This document shows, piece by piece, positions 58,801-64,000 of a stretch of DNA of 64,000 nt. Every line of letters starts with the position of its first letter. The first letter of the stretch is position 1. The position numbers and the translations under genes were made by a program. Origin of the DNA: Lingula anatina. Its lineage: Eukaryota > Brachiopoda > Lingulata > Lingulida > Lingulidae. Location of the stretch: contig NW_019774469.1 of NCBI RefSeq assembly GCF_001039355.2, forward strand, positions 27,597 to 91,596, in the 5' to 3' direction. The notes beneath the pieces are model-generated. The model did no database searches. It saw only the letters and a program-made list of their open reading frames with translations, and was not told the DNA's origin.

Positions 58801-59894
58801 GAAGCATGCAAATTCATACAGACTGAAATAGCTAGACTTGAAAGAGGTCCGCAAGAAACGTCTTCATCCTCAACTGAGACAAATGCTGCATCTTCTGGTC
58901 CTAGATGGTCACATAGTACACGTAGCACTGGTACGGCATATTCTACTCACGGTACCGGTAACCGGTCACACACTACATATGAAGATGTATTTGAGCAATT
59001 TTTCACCAGAATGGGGCAACGTGCCAGACAGGAGAGAGAATGCCATGACAGGTATTATTCCAGCGGGAGTCATGGTAGTGACAGCAGGACGTATGGTGGA
59101 TTCTGGGAAACTCGTAAGAATCCCCAACCCTACGAGGCTTCCAGATGGTTCCGCCAGGCCCAGTGGGATTTCAAAGCAGTCTCCAATGACACCAGAGAGC
59201 CATTCCAGAGCTATGAGTGGGCTTGCTTCAAATGCCATCAGGTTAGATATAATGCTGGTTCAATCTTGGTTCAGTTTCATTAGATCATTATAATATATAT
59301 GTTATACCTTAATTGCAGTTTCATTTTTAAAACTGAATTAAATTTGATACGATCAATTATTAGATTTCAAATGTTCCTTTATTCAGTTCCTTTATTTTTT
59401 GAGTGTAATCCCAATTTTTCATCAATTCTGTCAATCTACTCACTTCTTGTTTATGATCTGTCAATCTACTCTTTTTCTACAGTTAAAACTAAACAGTATT
59501 TACAATTTTTTTAAATTAAAACATTATAAATATACAATTAGTTTATCTATATCACATATGTATATTACAATTTCAGTCAGCAGAAAAAGCACTGAAGGCT
59601 GCACAGTTTGCCATCGATGCCAATCTGAAAAACAACAGTCACTACCTGCCTACAATGGCTGTCACTCTTAACCTTGCAAACAATTTCTCGACTATTTCAC
59701 AGCTGTCCATACGACTCCAGTCCCTACTCACACATTCCACTGCCATGCGCTATCCAGACAGGTGTCATGGTTTACCACATGAGGTCTACAACATGGGCAC
59801 AGCAACAAAAGCTGTGGACATCACCAGCCAACTGCTGACTGAGATCGAGACATTGTTGACAAAGAAAGGCGTGCCAATGGACAGAAAAATCTAA
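34710..59894 (+). CDS. SACS: Sacsin (SACS) orthologue, 5'-incomplete gene model of four exons
   Basis: Sacsin is a giant cytosolic co-chaperone linked to Hsp70 function, intermediate filaments and mitochondria; loss in humans causes spastic ataxia ARSACS (family knowledge). Joining 34710-34857, 39128-40798, 48260-59241 and 59577-59894 gives 13,119 nt, about 4,372 residues plus TAA, against 4,579 in human. All junctions are GT-AG and in frame (phase 1, phase 1, phase 0). Three sacsin repeating regions are seen, each with a GHKL ATPase-like core: GKFGLGF near 34,820, [19 protein letters not shown] at 50,530-50,775, and [19 protein letters not shown] at 53,626-53,865. They are followed by a J domain and HEPN. 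Each repeat also carries an FRFPLR-like and an FLPLP...VHI-like motif. The N-terminal ubiquitin-like domain and first ATPase N-box are absent from what can be read. Identity is very secure; the exact 5' structure is not. Confidence 0.95.
35465..35623. mobile_element. Short inverted-repeat element in sacsin intron
   Basis: TGTTAAAATGCCTGTATGTG and its inverted partner CACATACAGGTATTTTAACA bound 159 bp containing a G12 run. One mismatch in 20 bp; no ORF. Confidence 0.6.
36070..36283. mobile_element. GATCGATC-family MITE in sacsin intron
   Basis: Contains GGGGAGTCTCACTAGAT, CCGGCTTAAATGTCTGTC, an inverted GCAATCTAGCGTGAACCCCC arm and a final TCTGGGAATGCGC. The core GATCGATC is decayed here. Confidence 0.6.
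36680..36890. repeat. Cluster of TCCTAGGA-like words
   Basis: AAGTCCTAGG, TAGGA and TCCTA words recur every 15-25 bp on both strands (for example 36708, 36729, 36750, 36775, 36790, 36818). It is not a simple tandem repeat. Confidence 0.5.
37457..38290. repeat. Satellite-like monomers (about 140 bp) interrupted by the foldback element
   Basis: The words 'tatctccaaaa', 'agatatgccc', 'tgaact(g/t)gaat(t/a)gg' and 'tgaccttgaaattgac' recur in order at about 37470, 38020 and 38150. Monomers are diverged. Confidence 0.55.
37691..38007. mobile_element. Foldback element with about 40-bp inverted arms
   Basis: Left arm 37691-37730 (gagcgagcgagttacttcc...) and right arm 37964-38007 (...ggaagttaactcgcttgctc) are inverted with few differences. 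It sits between satellite-like monomers, apparently splitting them. Confidence 0.65.
39128..40798 (+). CDS. SACS: Sacsin exon: remainder of first sacsin repeating region
   Basis: This 1,671-nt exon starts after cttctag and ends before gtataac, both phase 1. It covers [26 protein letters not shown] (near 39,325), [10 protein letters not shown] and [17 protein letters not shown], the order seen downstream of the ATPase core in vertebrate SRR1. The open frame runs on past the donor to a stop at 40,828-40,830, so an unspliced reading would end there with a few extra residues. The splice into 48260 is preferred because it restores sacsin-like sequence ([15 protein letters not shown]) in frame. It contains no transposon sequence. 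Confidence 0.92.
40912..41200. repeat. piggyBac-like terminus (TTAACCCTCAAG...)
   Basis: TTAACCCTCAAGTGAC is followed by the palindrome GGGGTCATTTACGACCCC and later gggtcatttataacc. TTAA followed by CCCT and GGGTCA-type subterminal palindromes are typical of piggyBac-family termini (family knowledge). Ends with the same TTAACCCTCAAG, inverted, occur at about 12753-12765 and 47985-47997. Confidence 0.4.
41768..41775 (+). promoter_or_regulatory. TATA-box promoter candidate inside the sacsin intron
   Basis: TATAAATA in the context gagtcTATAAATAggg, preceded by a GC-richer block containing atgacgtaac (CRE-like half) and agcggccatg. It lies about 800 bp upstream of the Mutator-like exon on the same strand, so it probably belongs to the mobile element rather than to sacsin. 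No transcription start can be proven from sequence. Confidence 0.45.
42178..42352. repeat. Cluster of GTTATCT words (GATA-type motifs, minus strand AGATAAC)
   Basis: Roughly nine TTATCT words, most in GGTTATCTCTATAAG-like context, occur in about 175 bp, irregularly spaced near 20 bp. The complement AGATAA matches the WGATAR consensus of GATA factors. An N lies at 42276. It may equally be a decayed minisatellite. Confidence 0.5.
42577..43275 (+). CDS. Mutator-like (MULE) transposase domain fragment
   Basis: The open frame carries the signature of the animal Mutator transposase domain: FDGSWQTR with the first acidic residue, a Cys cluster ([18 protein letters not shown]), [17 protein letters not shown] with the second Asp, then [19 protein letters not shown]. 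The N-terminal stretch [20 protein letters not shown] resembles the helical segment usually found before the catalytic fold. It is truncated: the N-terminal region is blocked by an in-frame stop at 42550-42552, and the frame stops soon after the second catalytic block. A GT donor-like site (aaag|gtaata, exon end 43245) suggests splicing rather than the read-through stop at 43273-43275. It lies inside the sacsin intron on the same strand. It could be a transposon relic or a small spliced gene. Confidence 0.8.
   Translation: MRAIARGNTSAEKISAYLSMPAPVANNSWCLYTQALGNRARERAQESMDGTPLPVKQVFRGSNGDPGEIVDCGITFDGSWQTRNLSKHGFVAAMSVDTGEILDVHYMCTMCQTCDNFQKLPHTTVEGVDFQLKHFEECPRNHEGSTQAMEAEGASVLYSHSTELYWLRFNPFVGDGDSSAFWRVQQQQPYGLDIEITKEECTGHIQKRMGTRLRHWRLVARNKGNNSENTLK
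43628..43784 (+). CDS. Possible second exon of the Mutator-like unit
   Basis: A strong acceptor (tatatttttcag) precedes an open stretch in the phase left by the donor at 43245 (Asp codon completed), reading [16 protein letters not shown] and [12 protein letters not shown], to TAG at 43782-43784. The peptide is not recognised. It is an exon prediction from splice phase only. Confidence 0.3.
44452..44602 (+). CDS. Possible alternative exon, unrecognised peptide
   Basis: After actttttccag an open stretch begins gtgcctctgc. Spliced directly to the donor at 43245 it stays in frame as [29 protein letters not shown] and a TAA stop near 44602. The sequence is protein-like but no family is recognised. 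It ends at the border of an inverted-repeat MITE (44600). Confidence 0.28.
44600..44773. mobile_element. MITE with TAAAGGGATAA terminal inverted repeats
   Basis: Left end TTAAAGGGATAACAACTG and right end CAGTTGTTATCCCTTTA are inverted. The interior attcattaaccatggg...agtatgggaaaa also occurs in the element at 4087-4414, inverted, so the two are one family. The left border contains TTAA. Confidence 0.7.
46711..47115. repeat. 95-bp minisatellite, about 4.3 copies
   Basis: The phrase catcaacgatgccatc recurs at 46711, 46807, 46902, 46996 and 47091, a period of 94-96 bp. Units share gtcaacgaggccgtcct and gttaccactagagatgcc. The array is GC-richer than its surroundings. The open frame reading through it is a by-product of the repeat. 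Confidence 0.85.
47445..47997. repeat. Interspersed repeat, second copy of the 12.27-12.77 kb repeat
   Basis: About 0.5 kb is homologous to 12270-12765, from cttccttaccagcat to the terminal cttgagggttaa. Both copies contain a short open frame (gaagttagcaggatgc...) that is conserved but not recognised as protein. It lies just upstream of the giant sacsin exon. Confidence 0.6.
48260..59241 (+). CDS. SACS: Sacsin giant exon: SRR2, SRR3, linker, J domain, start of HEPN
   Basis: One open reading frame of 10,982 nt, preceded by a pyrimidine-rich acceptor (tttcactttag) and ended by cag|gttaga. Residue numbers count from the TTG codon at 48271. SRR2 ATPase begins near residue 754 ([12 protein letters not shown]) and SRR3 near residue 1786 ([12 protein letters not shown]); the latter is preceded by [15 protein letters not shown], a strongly conserved sacsin stretch. 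The J-domain-like segment at about 58,660-58,840 keeps HPD at 58,762-58,770 (residues 3498-3500) in the context YHPDKN. Just upstream, PIPGTYLH and [11 protein letters not shown] match the region before the J domain in vertebrate sacsin, where the XPC-binding-like segment is placed. A Ser/Thr/Gly-rich linker (58,855-59,100) joins the J domain to HEPN. No frameshift is seen. Confidence 0.97.
59242..59576 (+). other. Short sacsin intron inside the HEPN-coding region
   Basis: 335 bp, gttaga donor and tttacaatttcag-type acceptor, phase 0. It is AT-rich with in-frame stops, and the flanking exons join at CHQ|SAEK. Confidence 0.88.
59577..59894 (+). CDS. SACS: Sacsin terminal exon: C-terminal HEPN domain
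   Basis: The last exon begins after tttcag at 59571-59576 and continues WACFKCHQ of the giant exon into [16 protein letters not shown] in phase 0. It ends at TAA 59892-59894. Helical, Ala/Leu-rich sequence with [13 protein letters not shown] and a final LLTEIETLL matches the HEPN nucleotide-binding/dimerisation domain at the end of sacsin (family knowledge). The domain is split by a 335-bp intron (59242-59576). Reading through the intron instead gives a premature stop at 59281-59283, so an unspliced transcript would lose most of HEPN. Confidence 0.92.
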   Translation, partial: SAEKALKAAQFAIDANLKNNSHYLPTMAVTLNLANNFSTISQLSIRLQSLLTHSTAMRYPDRCHGLPHEVYNMGTATKAVDITSQLLTEIETLLTKKGVPMDRKI

Positions 59895-60200
59895 ATTTCT
59901 TCTCTTTTTATGTAATTAATCAATGTAAATTATTTTTACTTTGAGAACATTTGCTTTGCAGGGTATTTTACTGTCAAGTTACAGGATTGCTTCAACATGG
60001 TGGATATGGGTATGTTGAGAATAATTGTCTTTGAAAAATGAAACCAGGAAATTGTTAAGGTGATCAATGAAAAACATTGCGTACTTTGGATAGGTTACAG
60101 GTATATATACAGAACAATTCCTATGACAGGAACATTATTTTAATGAAAAGATGGATGAAAAATCTTAATTGTAAATAAAAATTTGCTTTTTGCTTTTATT
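59895..60200 (+). other. Probable sacsin 3' UTR with polyadenylation signal
   Basis: The sequence after the sacsin stop is AT-rich and noncoding. The first canonical AATAAA on the plus strand is at 60174-60179, so the transcript probably ends shortly after. The cleavage site itself is not visible. Confidence 0.55.
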
Positions 60201-61629
60201 GCCATATACATGTTATAGTATATATACTGAAAAAAATGTTAATAGATTTTTCTTGGAGTATGAAGTGAACCAAGCTTTGTAGGTATACAGTGTATACCTT
60301 TGTAGGTATAAGAGTGAAGATATGTATAGTTGTAGTCTTAGGTATCTTTTTGCTGATAAGAGGATAAGGTGGCAATTTAAATGATTTATATATAAAGTAT
60401 GATGTAGAATTTGGATAATATGCTTTTTGAACATTTATTTTTATTACTGTTGTATACTAAAATTGTAGTATGTATGAACTTGATTGTATTCATTCAAAGT
60501 GTTCAAACATGTTTTTTTCTGAATATCATCACCATTGCAGTCTTTATTATCAGGCTGGGTACATATTGTACTGAACGTACTAAATCTTAGGAAGCTTTCA
60601 CTCACTATCGTTCACTTCTGCTCACTTACACAAGTAACCTTTCACTCTCACGATCGATCCCAGATTCGTATGTCTAAAACTTCACGTAAGTGTGTGCGCC
60701 AGAAACCAAGTCAACCACAAGGATAAATCAACGTAACGCTGCTTTATTCAACAACTGACCCCGATTCATAACAAATTTTTATTCAAAATTTCTGTGTTCA
60801 AATAATTTTTTCCTTTTTTTCAATTTTGAAATTCATCACCATTCTAAAACCATATTGTCAATTAACAAACTGAGAAAAGAAAGCATGACAGTTGGCATCT
60901 CATTTGTATGTAGATTGATTTCTTTTGTACATTTTTTCACTGCATTTTGCCACTGTTATGAGGAAAGAACTTCAAATTTGATGTGTATATTCAAACAGTA
61001 TTATATGCAGGTATTTGGCTGGTAGCTATAGTAGAAAGTGTAAACTGTGAAATATTAGAAAATTTAGATAAATTGCAGTAAATGTGCTTTGTAGGGATTT
61101 GGAGAGGTATCCTTGCTTGCAGATCAATGTATATGTGTGTTAATATTTAGAAAAACCAAGAAGGTACTGCTTAAATTGTTTATAATTGTGTCGATTAATT
61201 CTTCTGTAAATATATGCTGCTAGTTTAACAGCAATTACAGGAAAAGGTGATGAAAAAATTTATGGTATATGGTAATGCTTAATAATGTACAATTAATTAA
61301 AATAAGCATTATTTGTTTCAGCATTGCTTAGAGTAAGCATGCTCTATGGCAAGTAAGAATTTAAATATAGGATTCTTCCATCAATTGCAGTGAGCACCCT
61401 CTGCAAATAAAACACCAGCGTAACGTGTACACATCATATTGTGAAAAGTGATAATTTTTCAAAGAACGTTGTTCATTAATTGTTTCGAAAATGAAATGTA
61501 GTAACTTGACCATGGACTCTGTACATGTAGTTTAAAAGGATTTTAGTTGCTATTTTTTACAAATCTAAAGTGAATTTTTAAATTATGGAGGAATCACGAT
61601 GAAGATTATATAGTGCAGTGTGTATGGCA

Positions 61630-61691
61630 GATGCTGATGTTGTCAGAATGTGTATATAATGTGTGAACCACATTCTTCTAACATCAGCATC
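61630..61691. other. Short hairpin (23-bp arms, 16-nt loop)
   Basis: GATGCTGATGTT...AGAATGTG (61630-61652) and CACATTCT...AACATCAGCATC (61669-61691) pair at about 20 of 23 positions. This could be a microRNA-like precursor or a tiny foldback repeat; neither is proven. Confidence 0.35.
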
Positions 61692-61939
61692 TGAATTTAT
61701 AAAAATATGTATAATTTCAGAACTATAGAGATGGTAAAATGCTAGTAAGCAGTATGCGAGGGTAGGATATACCTTTTGCATTCCACGTGATTGACCTTGT
61801 ATTTTTTAGAGTGATGCGTTATGTGCGTCCTATATTCTGCGTGGTACGTGATTCAAGAATACTTGGTGATTGGTGGTTGGCCTGAATATATCTTGGTGAT
61901 TGGTAAATGAGTTATTTTAATCTTGGTGATTGGTGTTTA

Positions 61940-61963
61940 ATGGGGGGGGGGGGGGGGGGGGGG
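61940..61963. repeat. Poly-G tract
   Basis: A run of about 24 G preceded by aatggg. Other G or T/G homopolymers lie at about 62597-62622, and a TG repeat at about 63402-63438. Confidence 0.85.
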
Positions 61964-62169
61964 AGGTATTCCCTGTACATCTCCGTATGCCACCTGTTCT
62001 ATAATCAGAATTATAACAGATAAGGTATAGATAGTGCCAAGTATTCACTGGAGTTGGAGATCCAGTTGAGGGAGAAATTGAGATATAACACGTACTGGTA
62101 CTGAGAAACTTTACCCAAGTTTTCAACCTTGCAGTACATGGACATTGTACCTCAGTGGTATCTCCACTT

Positions 62170-62470
62170 TTTGGGCATTTAGGAAGAGAACCATTTCACT
62201 TGGCAAATATAATGTAAATATAAACTGTAGATGAGGACAGATGTTCCTACTACATATTTCACTTGTATATATACTCTTTTCTTTACCCTCTTTTTTTTGG
62301 GGGTGGGGTGGGGATGGGGAGTGGGGATGGGCGCAGAGACAGGCAAACTACACATTTTAATTTTGCCTTATTTCACTCATGTAGGAAGAGAACCATTTCA
62401 CTTAATTGGCAAATATAATAAACAGGGTATACTAGCATGGTAGATAAGGACAAATGGACCTATACTATGT
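62170..62470. repeat. Imperfect direct duplication downstream of sacsin
   Basis: taggaagagaaccatttcactt...ggcaaatataat occurs at about 62180 and 62382, with similar following sequence (gatgaggacag/gataaggacaa). Confidence 0.5.
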
Positions 62471-62782
62471 ACATGTATTATATGTAGGGCAAATTAAGGT
62501 ACAGGAAAAACTGCCCGTTTTGCCTCATCTCACTTAATTGCTATATTCTTTTCTTTACTCTTTAAATTCTCTCTCTCTCTTAATTTTTTCCCTTTTTTTT
62601 TTTTTTTTTTGGGGGGGGGGGGGTGGCTTTGACCTGCATGGTTTGCAGGATATACTGTACTTCTTATTATGTAATGTTATTAAGGGACAATATAAGTAAC
62701 CTACAATGTAGTAGTTATAGGGTCCAAAAATGATCATTCTTGCTATTTCATTTAAATTAAAGATAATGTTTTAGTTAGATTG

Positions 62783-62955
62783 GATTTTTGGAAGGATTGG
62801 GAGAAGTGAGGTACATATACCATATATAATTACATGTAAGTTTATTTTTTGGAAGGCTTGGGGGAAGTGAGGTACATGTACTATATATAATTACATGTAA
62901 GTTTGCTTTTTGGAAGGATTGGGAGAAGTGAGATACATGTATACTTACGTGTAAG
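62783..62955. repeat. 61-bp minisatellite, about three copies
   Basis: ggaagg(a/c)ttggg(a/g)gaagtgag recurs at 62790, 62851 and 62912; units also share tatataattacatgtaag. Confidence 0.85.
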
Positions 62956-63401
62956 TGCATTTAATTGAAGGCACAGGTTTTGTAACTCTTCATTTAAATG
63001 TATAATTTTGGATTTAGATGTAGGTCATGTATAATATAAGCTTACAAAAACAAATTAAGTTGTGTAGACATTTAGCTTGGAACATACTAGTATATGAAAA
63101 CATTGGTATATATTAGGGAATCATTAAATTTGAGTTTAATTAGATCATATATATCTTGTGGCTGGTCATGTGGCTGTACATATGGCTTGTCCAAGATAAT
63201 ATCAAAGTAACAGATAAGTCTGCCTAGCTTGCCCAGGGTGCTCCAGCATCAGGTACGGGAAGCTGGGAGGGGTGGGGGCATCCCTGGCTATTACTATAGT
63301 ATGTATGTATATGTATTTATACATGTATATAGGCATAGGGATGGAAAATGGCTTTAATTGGTTTTGATTGGTTTGGTTTATTTTGTGCTCATTAGGCCTA
63401 C

Positions 63402-63440
<39 letters not shown>

Positions 63441-64000
63441 GGGGGGGTGTTATTTAATCACATATATACATGAGTGCAGTTTTGTTTTCCATGTTCACTA
63501 CACAATTGCTGGAAATGTCATAGTTTTGTCTTGGATGGTAAGTTGATTATGCTGTAACACCTGAAATTATTTGGGACCTTTTCCCAAACTAGAAAAGGGG
63601 AAAAACAGTCAAATTCAGATATTGCTTGAAGACCATATATGTCTTGCATTTAATATGCAAGTCCAGTAATTTTTTGTTTTGCACATGATAAAACAATATC
63701 TAATAATTCTTTATGATTTGTTAACTTTATTCATCTGTCATTTTAATGCTGATTGTCAGATATATTATTATAAAACATACTGCTTCTAGTGTGATATGTC
63801 AGTTTGTAGTACAATTAGGGTTAAAACTGCAGCATTATCAAGTATATATAAAATAGCACTCATCCGATTTTAATTAATTACTGATATAGAGATCAAAAGG
63901 TCTTTTGTCACAAACTAGCAAAGACTCTAAATCTATAGGCATGATAGTATTCACATTTGGAAAAAGAAAGCGCAATTAATGATCGAGTGCTAAGGAAAAG

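Larger units (their letters stand above)
60201..64000. other. Intergenic region downstream of sacsin
   Basis: AT-rich, with the hairpin at 61630, poly-G tracts, direct duplication at 62170-62470, the 61-bp minisatellite and a TG repeat near 63400. No further gene is recognised on either strand. Confidence 0.6.

Noticed and set aside
58838-59293. 151-aa plus-strand ORF overlapping the end of the sacsin exon
   Set aside because: Out-of-frame shadow of the sacsin linker and HEPN start; the sacsin frame has clear homology there.
62783-62955. Tandem repeats as a CRISPR-like array
   Set aside because: Units are contiguous 61-bp minisatellites without unique spacers, in an animal genome.
1-64000. 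tRNA, rRNA or other structural RNA genes
   Set aside because: No cloverleaf, rRNA segment or snRNA-like sequence was recognised by eye; a covariance-model scan would be needed to exclude small ones.

Overview
The window is AT-rich animal DNA, most likely from a mollusc and plausibly a bivalve. Reasons: a spliced, very large sacsin gene with a DnaJ and HEPN tail; TRIM-type RING remnants; a Mutator-like transposase of the type found in molluscs and arthropods; many small transposons; and frequent TACATGTA-like words. No species name can be supported. There are no bacterial features.

Layout. Bases 1-11,010 hold a diverged direct segmental duplication (about 833-5,363 and 7,125-11,010). Each copy ends in a broken RING-finger exon on the minus strand. 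Bases 11,010-23,100 are transposon-rich intergenic DNA, including a very young non-autonomous LTR retrotransposon (15,147-17,718) with two 401-bp LTRs and one acidic ORF. Bases 23,114-33,980 are a tandem array of a roughly 3-kb unit (three copies and a fragment). It is decorated with palindromic MITEs, a 3' LINE fragment and other small elements; two of the MITE insertions have an empty site in a sister unit.

Bases 34,710-59,894 (+) carry the one clear host gene, a sacsin (SACS) orthologue. Four exons can be joined in frame: 34,710-34,857, 39,128-40,798, 48,260-59,241 and 59,577-59,894. They encode about 4,372 residues: three Hsp90-like ATPase/SRR repeats, a J domain with an HPD motif, and a C-terminal HEPN domain. 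The 5' exons (ubiquitin-like domain and the first ATPase N-box) are not visible, and a single N sits in the acceptor of the first visible exon. The giant 10,982-bp exon parallels the giant exon of vertebrate SACS. A 7.46-kb intron splits the sequence ahead of it and is filled with mobile DNA: a piggyBac-like end, a TATA-box promoter, a GATA-motif cluster, a Mutator-like transposase exon and a 95-bp minisatellite.

Bases 59,895-64,000 hold the sacsin 3' UTR (AATAAA at 60,174) and intergenic DNA with simple repeats, a 61-bp minisatellite and a short hairpin. No RNA genes or CRISPR arrays were recognised. The previously unnamed items most worth following are the GATCGATC palindromic MITE family, the LTR element with the acidic ORF, and the intron-nested Mutator-like unit.
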